Both the position numbers and the translations under genes were made by a program. Shown here one piece after another: positions 1-9,785 of a stretch of 64,000 nt of DNA. The notes beneath the pieces were generated by a model, which did no database searches, had not been told where the DNA came from, and saw only the letters and a program-made list of their open reading frames with translations. The stretch comes from Proales similis (Eukaryota > Rotifera > Eurotatoria > Ploima > Proalidae), in contig JAGVRJ010000004.1 in NCBI GenBank assembly GCA_019059635.1, forward strand, positions 2,170,001-2,234,000. The letters are read 5' to 3'. Each line of letters starts with the position of its first letter. The stretch's first letter is position 1.

Positions 1-1227
1 CGTTCAGTATGGGGCCGTTCTTCGCCTGGAACATGTAAATGTACCGTTTTCGCGCTTCGACCGGAAGCGGCACTGCCAAAGGACTTGTCGGGTCTTGACT
101 AGAACCGATGCCGGCCATCAAAGCGATCCGAGCCGCCCACGGACCGGCACAGTTGATACAGCGTGAAAATTGGATCAACTCTTCGCCGCCGTCCAGATCC
201 CTGACCTTGACTGGAGTTGGAAAAAAATCAAGAGGTCAACGATGCGCTGAACAGCGCCTACTTTGGCATAGCGCAAGCCGTACGAATCAGAGGTGAGCAC
301 CTCTCGGCCGGGAGCTGTGTCGCTAAAGCCCATTAGCTCGGCAGGCAGATAGTTGGCGCCCAGAGAGACGGCTTTGTTCTTTACGGCCAGCAGGTACTTT
401 CGTGCGTCTACCCAGCCTTCGTTCAAATGGCCTATTGAGAGTGCAAGCTTTAAACCGAGAGCCTAGAGTCAAATGGAAAACGCTCACCAAAACTGGCGAG
501 CTCGATTCCTTCTGTGTTGATCCATTTGAAAGTTTGATCAAGTTCGTTTGGATTCATGAGACGAACTTGAGCCCGATGCGACCTGTAAACAAAAGTCTGA
601 GCCAAATGGCTCTTGAGAAGATGAGCGAAAACGCCTACAGTTGGACTTTGTGATTCTCGTACAATTGAGCTGCGGTCTGCTTCGAAGCGAGGAACAGATA
701 GCCCTCCTGGTGAAAGGGTATGTCGACTTGATGCTCTTAGGAAAGAGAAATCGATTTTTGTCCGACTAACGGCCAGCAGCAGCAGATTGAACCGCTACCA
801 TCATCGCACTTGAGCAGTTGGCGAGAGTTGCGAACGAATTCGGATCCGAATATCGACATTTTGATGTTCTCCGGCAGCGAGAACTGCTGACGGTGTCCGC
901 CGATCGACCAGAACGTGCTCGAGGTCGAGTACTTGGAAATTCAAATCGATTTAGAAGAAGCGGCAGACGAACGAGTGGCTGCTCTCCAACGTACAGACGG
1001 GTCTCGTTCGAGGACAGTCACACTGAGAGAGGGCGCGGTACGTTTGAGCCAGTAGGCGACAAACGAGCCCATTATGCCTCCGCCGATCACCAGCACATCG
1101 CTCTGCTTTGGTATCAGCAGCTTGTTGTTTCCTTCGTTTGAGAATTAAAATCGCTCAGCCAATCAATCGAGCGCATTCGTTTACCTGAAGTGCCAAACGA
1201 AAGCTTGAGACGATTCAGCCAGCTCAT
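1..1227 (-). CDS. FOXRED1: FOXRED1-like FAD-dependent oxidoreductase, copy 1 (3' end cut by window edge)
   Basis: Mitochondrial FAD-dependent oxidoreductase of the DAO/FOXRED1 family, in vertebrates needed for respiratory complex I assembly. Exons on the minus strand are 1185-1227, 995-1131, 799-931, 639-735, 488-582, 241-431 and <1-205. All junctions are GT-AG and phase-consistent; the smallest intron (206-240) is 35 bp. The N-terminus has a short basic leader, then the dinucleotide-binding motif VLVIGGGIMGSFVAYWL. Family blocks such as QQFSLPENI, FKWINTEGIELASFG, GWVDARK and INCAGPWAARIA follow in the expected order. The C-terminal end lies left of the window; its equivalent is seen in copy 2. 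Confidence 0.85.
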
Positions 1228-1765
1228 CGTGTCTTTTTTTTTAAAGCAATCTACACCCGCTTTTCGGATCAAACGATTTTCAGACGCTTTCTGTCCAGAA
1301 GCAAATTGAACAAAATGAAAAGAAATAAACGAAACATGGCCTGGAAAAGTATCATATGGTTGTCGGTGGGTTTGATTATGAGCGGCAGAGAGCGAGAACA
1401 AGTCACATGACTCGACACGATAAGAGTCGAGGTCGGACTAGGAAGCGGCAAACAATGCAGAGGCAGAAGAGTTTCACTTTAGTCGGCGATAAGCAAGATA
1501 AACAGCAGCAACAAAATTCAAATAAAAATGCGGACACGAATTGCGTTGGTGGACCTTGACATTGAAACGGTCTTATCTGAAATGAATGCTAAGGGCCCAG
1601 TTTATAATGTGATTGAGGCACTGGCCGAGCTTTGCTTTGCTTCATTTTTATTTGAAGATTTAATTGACAAGGCCCTCTAAAGTTTTCCTGCAAGCAAAAA
1701 TACACTGTCATCTCGGCATTTATAACTAATACAAAGTCGGGTCGGATACTGAATTGCCAATTTTA
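1228..1765. other. Intergenic, FOXRED1 upstream / ENaC downstream
   Basis: About 540 bp between the start of FOXRED1 and the stop of the ENaC gene, both on the minus strand. It must hold the ENaC 3'UTR and the FOXRED1 promoter. An E-box-like GTCACATGAC element lies near 1402. No coding potential is convincing. The same sequence recurs at 15857-16394. Confidence 0.5.
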
Positions 1766-3445
1766 TCAAGAACTTGTCTGGGGCGCAGTCTGGTTCTGTC
1801 TGGGACGCATCGATTTAAAGCAGATGGCGAGCAGCACCTCGAGCAGTTCAGCAAAGCTGAGAAAACTTGCGCCTATGAACAGTCCGAACTGGCCTCCTGA
1901 TTCAGATAGAGAGAGAGAGAAAGAGAAATTAAAATTTGAGAGGCTTGTCTTAAAACTCTCTCTCTCTCACCTATCACTCCGATCAGGGTGGTGGGCGTCA
2001 CTGCTGGCTTCTCTTCGATCAGACTGTACCTCGTGTCCTTGTAGAAGACGGTGAAAAGCAAGAAGCTGTTGCGTATTTTCTGCTCCACCTCGTCCTTGTC
2101 AGGTGTGTTTGGGATCAAGGTTTTCGGGCTTCTATCATCGGGCTTCTCTTCCAAGTCGATTTCGTGCTCTACTTTCATTTTATCTGTCAAATTCGACTGC
2201 CCCGTCAATACTTTCAAATAGTACTCGGTCGGGTACTCTGCTTGGCTGATCGATGTGTCAAAGCGAACCGATTCACATTCAACAGGACACAATTGCTGAC
2301 ACACGCTGTTCTCATTCACCTCGTTTCTCACATCTCTCACACACTCCAGCTGAAACAGAGACACGCAAGTGGGTATCGAAAGGTTCATCGTGTTGAACGG
2401 AATGCTCGGGTCGCGACACACACACGCTTTGCTGATCAGCTCTCCTTGAAGGCAGTATTCTATGCACATGCGCTGGCTGTAGCCAGTCTTGTTCACTGTG
2501 TGCTTTAAATATGCCGAGCCTTGATTGTACTCGTCCGGCTTTTCCACACAGTCGGTGTAGGGTTCGGGCAGTTTTTTGAAAAACGTTCGACTCACGCCGA
2601 TCGAAGTGGCCGCGCCTGTAGCGACAAGCTCACCTTCAAACTTGGGCATCGCGGTCAAAGATCGATTGTGAACTATGACGTAAACTCCCTTTTCGATTAG
2701 AAACGCGTCTTGTTTGCCTGCAACGCCCACGAAGATCTCAAGCGTGAGGCCGCTTGCCGGCCCGTGCTTGTTCACTTGATAGGATTTCTTTTTCAGGTTT
2801 CCGTTGAACGTGTAGCAGTTGCCGAACTCAAACGTGCGCGTCTCAACAAAGTCGTCCGCCTCGCAGGGCTCTTCGTTGAAAAAGCAGCTGATCAGCATTT
2901 TTTCAGCGAAAAGTAAACGTTCACGTCCTCTGTTTTTGACTTTTCCATCATTGCCGCCCTAAGCACTTGAGACGCTTTTCTCACTTCGCTGAGAGCGAAT
3001 TTTCCTTGCCGCAGCTGAATTTGCGCAGTCAGGTTTTCTTTTTTGAATATGGCCCGAACCAGATCCATCGCCTGGCCATTTTGCGTCAAATCAAACGGAT
3101 TCAAATTGCAGAACGTTACTGCAGGAAAGTCGGCCGGCCTCTCCACAACTGTCTGATAGTTGACCACCACATCTCGATTGAAGAAAGCCGAGACCGACTC
3201 TCTGAGCGCTTAAGTTGCATTTTGTAAGTTTTTTTCATTTCTCTCGCCGCAGCAGATTTTTCGATCTCACCGTAAAAGCAATAGCTTATGCCGGCCAGGA
3301 TAAGGACAAGCCAGAATAGGCGAATTATCCAGTTGGGGCTGCGTGCCATTCGTCCGAACCCATGCGCCGTGGTCTCGTTGCACCAGTGGCTCAGCAACGA
3401 CGTCAAGCTCTGACAGGCTGACGATTCTTTTCTTTTCTCCTTCAT
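1766..3445 (-). pseudogene. DEG/ENaC-type sodium channel, copy 1, frame broken by a 1-nt homopolymer difference
   Basis: Same gene as the intact copy at 16395-18074. Exons are 3271-3445, 1971-3208 and 1766-1896; the introns are 62 bp (3209-3270) and 74 bp (1897-1970). Exon 2 has six Ts at 2899-2904 where copy 2 has seven. This shifts the frame after the segment that reads VNVYFSLKK in copy 2 and would truncate the protein before the cysteine-rich extracellular domain and TM2. All other coding sequence matches copy 2. It is either a newly inactivated duplicate or a base-calling or assembly error in a homopolymer; the sequence cannot tell which. Confidence 0.75.
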
Positions 3446-3845
3446 GCGTCTATCACTGACTGTTCTGAGCCGGCCAACTGAACATCATCATGTTTAAATG
3501 CAGTTGGGCTGGAGCAACAGTTTTAGCAGTTCGTGACTAATGCAATCATGTCGGTTCAAGTTTCCGCCTAAATTTGACTATTTGACATTCGAGCAGAATT
3601 GAAACTAAATGGCCCGAGATGAGGAGCAAATAAAATTTGCCCGATGCGAACGTGATCTTCAGATTGAGAAATGTTCGCTTCATTGATGCATATCGCACTG
3701 CCAATTTCCTGTCATTGATTGCCATCCATCTCAGACTTTGGCTTGTGTCTCGCTAATCAGAGTGCGCAGCAAAAAGTCAATTTCATGTCAAATCAGCAAG
3801 CGAGAGGCCGATTTCGCATCATCAGAAGCACGATCGGTGATTTAT
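3446..3845. other. Intergenic, ENaC upstream / RASSF 3' side
   Basis: 400 bp between two minus-strand genes. Moderately AT-rich, with no ORF or motif I can support. Repeated exactly at 18075-18474. Confidence 0.4.
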
Positions 3846-5006
3846 TCAAAAATAATGCAAAGTCGAAATGCAGGTCGAATCAGTGTCCGACTCGGATCGG
3901 CTGAGTTGAATTGAAATGCAGGCCCTGGCCACCACTGGTTCATTCGGTTCTTCCAAATCAAGCAGCTGCGTTCGTCTTCTGCCTATTCGCTCGTCTATGC
4001 CCATCTCGTCTGCGCCCTGGCTTGAAAACGCTCTAAACCGGTCGTCGGGCGTTTCATACATATCAACGGTAGAAAGACTGTTGAGCTCGCCGAGAATGAA
4101 GTTTATTTTGCGCTCTAACTGTTCACAAATGGCTTGACGGCTCTCCAGTTCTCGATTTAAATCGTCAAGCCAATGCCTGAAGTGAACTGTCTCTTTCTTC
4201 AGTCTCTCCTCCCTCTTCTGCTCTCTTTTCAGACAGGCCTCTTGCGCGTCGCATTCCAATCGCTCGAGTCTCTGCATGTTCATTGTGTGCAGCCGGTCGA
4301 GTTGATCCAACTTGTCCTTGAGCGCCTTGCTCTCTCTCATGATCGACTGGCGTTTTCGTAATTGCTCTTCGAGCGCCAAGTCGATCGTAGTCAGCTTCTC
4401 TTGCTGTTTGCCCAACATTTCTTGCTGACGAGTGATCCGCTCAATCAGATCGGCGGGCAGAGGCGGCGATTGACGAGGTTGCCAGTTGGACTCGTCATCG
4501 ACCAGTCGCAACTTTTCTCTATTGGCCAAGTCAGAGCTGCTACTGCTGCTGTTCATTTCGAGTTGACATGACGAATTGGATGTGGTCAGCTGGTCTTGTT
4601 CAGCCCGGCCTTGTTGCTCGGCGGGCCAGTCTGCTCTCGAATAGCTGTTGTCGTTGTTGGGGAAAAATCTCTCTTCTATTTGCCGCATCAGTTCATTTCG
4701 GATTTGCTCGGCGCTTGCCTGCGATGGTAGCGGTGATCTGAAGAGAAAAAACTCAACCGCCTCCCTGCTCGAGTCCAATAGCTGTGAGTAGTAGCGTAAG
4801 AGCTTGAGCGGCTTCTCACTCGGCGACATAATTCTGGGCAAGCGTTGACGCTTGCCATCAGAGCTCCTGATACGCTCGACAAAGTAATAGCGGCCAGTTC
4901 GCCTTATGGAATGGGCGATGGCCATGATCACATCTTGCACTGTTGTGCTCGTGCTCACGCCGCAAACTATTCGAACCGAGTCGTCAACGTGCACTCTCAA
5001 CTCCAT
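3846..5006 (-). CDS. N-terminal Ras-association domain family protein (RASSF7/8-like), copy 1
   Basis: Single-exon gene of 386 aa. It begins MELRVHVDDSVRIVCGV, which closely matches the start of the RASSF7/8 class, in which an RA (ubiquitin-fold) domain sits at the extreme N-terminus. The RA fold spans about residues 1-90. A Ser/Gln-rich stretch follows to about 180, then a long charged coiled coil (about 185-300) with heptads of Leu, and a short tail. RASSF7/8 proteins act as adaptors at cell junctions and in mitosis and may bind Ras-like GTPases; the role here is inferred. Both copies in the window encode the same protein. Confidence 0.8.
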   Translation of the reverse strand: MELRVHVDDSVRIVCGVSTSTTVQDVIMAIAHSIRRTGRYYFVERIRSSDGKRQRLPRIMSPSEKPLKLLRYYSQLLDSSREAVEFFLFRSPLPSQASAEQIRNELMRQIEERFFPNNDNSYSRADWPAEQQGRAEQDQLTTSNSSCQLEMNSSSSSSDLANREKLRLVDDESNWQPRQSPPLPADLIERITRQQEMLGKQQEKLTTIDLALEEQLRKRQSIMRESKALKDKLDQLDRLHTMNMQRLERLECDAQEACLKREQKREERLKKETVHFRHWLDDLNRELESRQAICEQLERKINFILGELNSLSTVDMYETPDDRFRAFSSQGADEMGIDERIGRRRTQLLDLEEPNEPVVARACISIQLSRSESDTDSTCISTLHYF

Positions 5007-6012
5007 TTCAGACGATCATCACTCTGTTTGCTGTGGCCTTCTCTAAATCCAATCGACTGACTGAGCTTGCACAGTTGTTAGGTAATCGGCATTAATTCAA
5101 AAACGAAAGCAATCGAAAATTCAAATTTAAAAAAGTGGCCGGAATAAATGCTCGTTGACATGCGATTGAAATGTCACCTCCACCACCACCACTGCCGACA
5201 CTCGACGACCTAATTAAAAAGTCAAATGAAGTGAAGAAGCATGCAAGAGTTGATTAAGCAGACACAGCTGCTGAATGAGAAAGGTAAGGGTAATGCGAGC
5301 TAATAAAAATTGGTCGTCTTTTGCCTGTCCTATCATTTGAATGAGCTCGTGTGCGTGTGTGTGTGTGTGTGTGAAAATCGACAATGAACAATAAAGACGA
5401 CTACTGCGTCGACTTGCTCTGGGCTAGGAAAATAAAAAGAGAGAAATCTAAATTGAAAAACACAGCGGCCGACTAGAAGATGGGCCCAGCTCATCAGATG
5501 AGCAAACGAATGAGAAGAAAACACAATTAATTTGGGCCCAAGCGCTAAAGGGCTCATGCTTGTGTTGCATTCAGTATCTCTGCCCTCTCTCTCTCTCTTT
5601 CTGGTCTCTCTGTTGAATTGTCTATGAGGGCGATCGGAGCGGAAATAGCCAAAAGGCTTAAGCCGAACGCGAAGAAGAAGATGAGTGCGGACCGATCTCA
5701 CCAAGCCATCAACAAGCAGCCGTGGCGCTTAAGTGAGCTAAGCTGTGCCCTGTAGGCGTCCAGACAATCGGCCTCCTTTTTATCATTTAACAAAATAAAC
5801 GAAAAAAGTTTAACGAATGTGGAACAAAGGTCGAGTTGAGCGACGCATCATTAATCATGACTTTATTGCGATCAAACTCTGCTCTGCTCATCGACACGGC
5901 CGTTGGACTGACTGACGGGCCTATAAATGGACTGAGCGAAATGGCCGATGGGTTGATGATTTAGAGGCGATTCGATCGACGGTCAGACGCTTACATTTTC
6001 AATCTAGATGAT
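5007..6012. other. Intergenic with GT and CT microsatellites
   Basis: About 1 kb between the RASSF start and the orphan membrane-protein gene. It contains a GT repeat at 5355-5373 and CT-rich tracts near 5584-5600. A short plus-strand ORF at 5171-5254 begins with a run of five prolines, but it ends after 28 codons and I could not link it to other exons. No confident gene. Copy 2 equivalent: 19636-20641. Confidence 0.4.
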
Positions 6013-6687
6013 TCAAATCAAGCTCGTAAGAATGTGAGCAGCGATGAGAATAGAGCTGAGCAAGAGGCCGATTGCGCTCGTGATGAAGTGAGCATAAGTG
6101 AGATAAGGCAAGCTCTTCTGCTTGCTTATTACTAGATCAGCGGTTGTGTGCCTGTTCAAATCGAGCTTTGTGCTGAGAATTGCGGTGTGCAATTCGTTCA
6201 GCTCGGCGTCTTGCACTCTTTTCTGCCCGAGCGAGTTGGAGGCGAAGTGTGTAAACAGGAGCAGTGCGAGGCCCACGTTAACTAGCAGACAAACAATTAG
6301 GAATAGAATGGACCTAAAGCGATTGTAGATCTCAAACGGATTGGGTATGAGCGAGTGCTTATCACGATTAGCTGCCAGCCACAAATACCAGACTTTGGCT
6401 ACTTGAAGCAAGAACAAACTGACCAGCACCATTCCAACGATCAATTGCACCGCGCTAGTCGCCATTCTCTTTGCTTGCGCGAGAGACGAGGCGAGCTCGT
6501 CGTAGCCAGTTGCCAGTTTGCTCAGTCGATTGAAAACTCGCTGACTCTTGGAATTCTTCGTCTCGGCCTGCTCGTCCGAATGGCTCAGCAGCTCGGCCAG
6601 AGACACAATTAGAAACTCGTCTATTGCACAATTTATGCAGTGGGCAAGAATGCAGCTCAACGAGAGCGGAAGCAGAATTCCTCTCAT
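6013..6687 (-). CDS. Orphan multi-pass membrane protein, copy 1
   Basis: Uninterrupted 224-aa ORF, identical in both duplicated copies. The first ~20 residues (MRGILLPLSLSCILAHC) look like a signal peptide or first membrane helix. Three further strongly hydrophobic segments lie at about 80-105, 125-148 and 195-224; the last ends the protein. A polar loop with charged residues (about 35-75) follows the first segment. I do not recognise the family, and there is no motif to suggest transport or receptor function. Supporting it as a gene: a long ORF in hydrophobic blocks, an ATG with an early signal-like segment, and its position between genes on the same strand. Confidence 0.55.
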   Translation of the reverse strand: MRGILLPLSLSCILAHCINCAIDEFLIVSLAELLSHSDEQAETKNSKSQRVFNRLSKLATGYDELASSLAQAKRMATSAVQLIVGMVLVSLFLLQVAKVWYLWLAANRDKHSLIPNPFEIYNRFRSILFLIVCLLVNVGLALLLFTHFASNSLGQKRVQDAELNELHTAILSTKLDLNRHTTADLVISKQKSLPYLTYAHFITSAIGLLLSSILIAAHILTSLI

Positions 6688-6996
6688 GCTAGGCCAATGA
6701 ATCTCACACGTTCGCTCAATCCGGCTATTCGGCTCTATTTTTGGCCATTTCTCTTTTTAGAATTTTTTTCTTCAATTGAATTAAACCAAGCCCGATTCTA
6801 ACTTGACACTCTGACCCGACTGAATTTATCTAAATCAAGACCATTGCTGTCCAAGACGCCGACAATCAAAATGATTTGTGCCCAAGCGCGCAATTCGACC
6901 CGTGCGCCCAATTAACTCTGTTCTACTCACCGTAGACCTTTGCATTCAAACCAGAGAGATGAAGAGAGACCGACTTGAGCATAGATGAAGAAACGC

Positions 6997-7002
6997 TTTA
7001 TT
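6997..7002 (-). promoter_or_regulatory. Polyadenylation signal AATAAA
   Basis: On the minus strand AATAAA begins one base after the TGA stop (7004-7006) of the CNBD2-like gene, giving a predicted 3'UTR of only a few tens of bases. Repeated in copy 2 at 21626-21631. Confidence 0.55.
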
Positions 7003-7003
7003 T

Positions 7004-9175
7004 TCAACGAACACACGCGACCGCATTCTGATTGGGCGCGCTTTTCTTTTTGAATTGAGTCCAGCGTTTGTAAATCGCGAATTGGCTGATTAGCTGCGCT
7101 TCGTTCGGCAACGGTCTTATCTAAACGCGTGTTAGAGTTAAGAGGAGCACACAGAGAGAGAGAGAGAGAGAGAGAACAAATGATATATTCGCCTACAAAC
7201 TGACGCATCTCTTTCTTGGCGCATTCTGTTAGATGTTTGAAGAAGAACTTTTTGTCGATTATTATGCACTCGGCTCCGTCTGAGACGAGAGAGACGTTTT
7301 TCATGCACTGGTCGTCGTACAAAAGATCGTGCAACCCCTGCCAACGAAAAGGCTGCAAGCAAGCATCATATCTGAGTGTGAGCGCTTACAATTATCGTGT
7401 TTGGGCCGAGAGTGGCCATTTCAGTAAAAAAGAACTTGGATTTGGCCTTGAGCTTAAAAGCTTAAGATAGAGGCTCGGTCACTGGAGTTTGAAAAAGGGA
7501 TTACATTTGTTGCGTGTCGTTTTCGATTGCCAAGTAGTTTGCTGCCGCTGTCGTCCGAGAGTTCGATTTTCTTTATCAGACGACACGAGCCCTTCTTAAT
7601 CACGTAGACCCAGTCGGTCGAAGAGATCTGGCGGCTGATCGTCATTCCCTTGCGAAAGTAGTACGGCAGGCAAATTCGGGCGTTGTTTACTGGCAGCTTG
7701 TCGACCGGCCAGCTGTGCAACTCGGGCAACTCTTTTAAATAATTCACATGCTCGAGCTCTTGCTCTTGGTCCATTTTCATGAATATGTCAATGTAGTCGT
7801 CGCGGTGTATGCAGAGAACGCTCACGCTTGTGGTGCAAGTGACAGTCGCGTTTCGCCGCAAATTGTTTATTATTGCCAGTTCCTTAGCGGACAAGGTTTG
7901 TTTCAATTTTCTGTTCGGCCGGTCTTTTCAAAAAACTAACCCCGAACGAGCTACCCTTGGACAAATAGGCGACCACTTTCTGATTGAGTCCTCCGGGCTG
8001 TAGAATACTGATCGAAACTGGCAAATCAAGTAGACTATTTGTGCAGCGTGAAAAGTTTCATGTTGGCCTCACCCATGCCGGAGACCATCAGATAGAAATT
8101 CTCTGCCCTCTGGTTTTGCCGGATGATCACACGGCCCTCTTCGAATTCTTGAAGGACGGCCGCCTTGGCTATTTTGCGCTGCACGCTGTCCGGAAACTGC
8201 TCTAGATCGGAGACAGCCTCTCTAAGTGACGAGCAGGCCTGGTTGATCTGCTCGTCAGTACGTCGGAGCGGGTCCGTTTGAAGAATGCGCTTCGCTTCCT
8301 CGTTCAAAGTGGGCTGAGGAGGCAAAAGATGAGAAAAGCGTTGAGCATTCAAGTGCCATTGCGAACCTCTTTTCTTCGACGATAATTATTCAAATCGAAC
8401 AGCAGCTTGTCCGAATTGTCCGAGGCGCTCGCGCTCTCCTTGCCTGCTTCTTGCTTGCTCACTTTTCTCAGTGAGGTGATTGTGGACATTGCAATGAGCA
8501 CATTTCGAATACGACTGATTGCGTGTCGGAATCGGCTCCGGGCCTTGCGCCGTTCGATTAAAGTGGCGAGAAAATTTAAATCGAGCGAATCGGTACCTCG
8601 AACGGAGTCAAATGTGGAACATATGTTCTCGCGCTGCTTTTTGACTCGCTCTCGGACGAAAGGTCCACTTTGACGTTGATTTCGTTCTGCGACTCGGAGG
8701 CCAAGCTTTCTGCTTCACTTCGATTCAGTGTGCTGCTCTTTGGACTTCGTTCGGTCAATTTTGACTGAACGCTCTCTCCGGCGAGCACAGTTCTGACCCG
8801 CTTCAGCAGTGGCAGGCCGCTTTTGATGGAGAAATCAGAGCGACTCGAGCCTGCCAGACTGGCAGTGGGCATCGAGCGAAATGGTTTACGCGTGCTCTTC
8901 ACCGACTCGTTTGTTCTGGCGGGCAGTAGTGGCGAGTGCGAATCGCACAAAATCGTGTGCGCTCTGGATGCGATGCCCATCGAGCACGTGTAGCGATTGG
9001 GCAGAACCGAGACACCTATGTGCATGTTGCGCTCCAACAGGTCCAGATATCGCCGCAAACGATCTGTCTCGGTGGTCTTGGCACTCAGGCTTACGCCTCG
9101 GCCGACAATACTCTCCAGCTCGGCTTGATTCAAATTATCGCTCATTGCGTGCTGTTTAGCCTCCAACTTGAACAT
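7004..9175 (-). CDS. CNBD2-like protein with two cyclic-nucleotide-binding domains, copy 1
   Basis: Eight exons: 8597-9175, 8367-8543, 8073-8313, 7941-8017, 7505-7882, 7390-7452, 7197-7352 and 7004-7120; introns of 37-76 bp sum to an open frame of 595 aa. After a Ser-rich N-terminus comes a basic helical region, then LLFDLNNYRRRKE, as in CNBD2. The first cNMP-binding domain has EEGRVIIRQNQRAENFYLMVSG; the second has YYFRKGM and WVYVIKKGSCRLI. A short lysine-rich tail (WTQFKKK) ends the protein. CNBD2 is known from sperm biology in mammals. The canonical cAMP-pocket Arg/Glu pair is not obvious in the second domain. The start is set at 9175 because the further upstream frame is not preserved across the CT-repeat difference in copy 2. 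Confidence 0.75.
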
Positions 9176-9785
9176 GGTCCAAACAATTTTCTCAATCTTT
9201 CTCTGTTTCCCTCTCCCTCTCTCTCTCTCTCTCTCTGGTTTAACCTTTCTCAGTGCTCTTCCATGCGTTCTGCCTTTAAACTTTTCATCACAAAACACTC
9301 AAGCACACACGAGCTCAAGTGTTTTAACATATTTATTTTGTTTGCTGCATGCCACTCTGAAGCGAGCGAGTAAAACACAAATAAACTCCTAAAAGTGGCC
9401 AATCAACGCCATCAAATCAGCAAGGTTTTCTTCTTCCAATTCACTCTGAATTATTTGCCAACATTAAAGCGTTTTGCTTCACTTCAAGAGTCATCCAACA
9501 CCCATTAGCCTTGGCAATAATTCCGTTCTATTTGAACGCAGGCAGGCATCCACTTCTTTTCTTTCTCTCTCTCTCATTGGCGTTTCCTTTGCTTTGCTCG
9601 AACAAATCACCGGATATGTTCACACCCTGAAATTGCCCGATATTAAAAAACAGAGAACAAGCTTAATAGCGAGAAGGGGCCTCCCTTCAGAGTTTTATTC
9701 GTTTTGTCGCAAATCTTAAAGCTTTAGGCGCTTTTGAATTTCAAAGTTCTCAAGCTTTGAGTTGAATAGACACAATTGATGTCAA
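9176..9785. other. Intergenic with CT microsatellite
   Basis: About 610 bp between the CNBD2-like start and the calpain stop. It contains the CT run (about 9218-9236) that is one unit shorter in copy 2 (23847-23863), the only length change of more than one base between the copies. No gene seen. Confidence 0.45.

Noticed and set aside
5171-5254. Short plus-strand ORF beginning MSPPPPPLPTLDDLIKK with a good donor site nearby
   Set aside because: It stops after 28 codons. The adjacent helical reading that ends at the donor is in another frame, and no downstream exons could be joined.
5333-5704. Minus-strand 123-codon ORF
   Set aside because: Composed largely of microsatellite translation (His-Thr and Arg-Glu runs) and lacks any domain.
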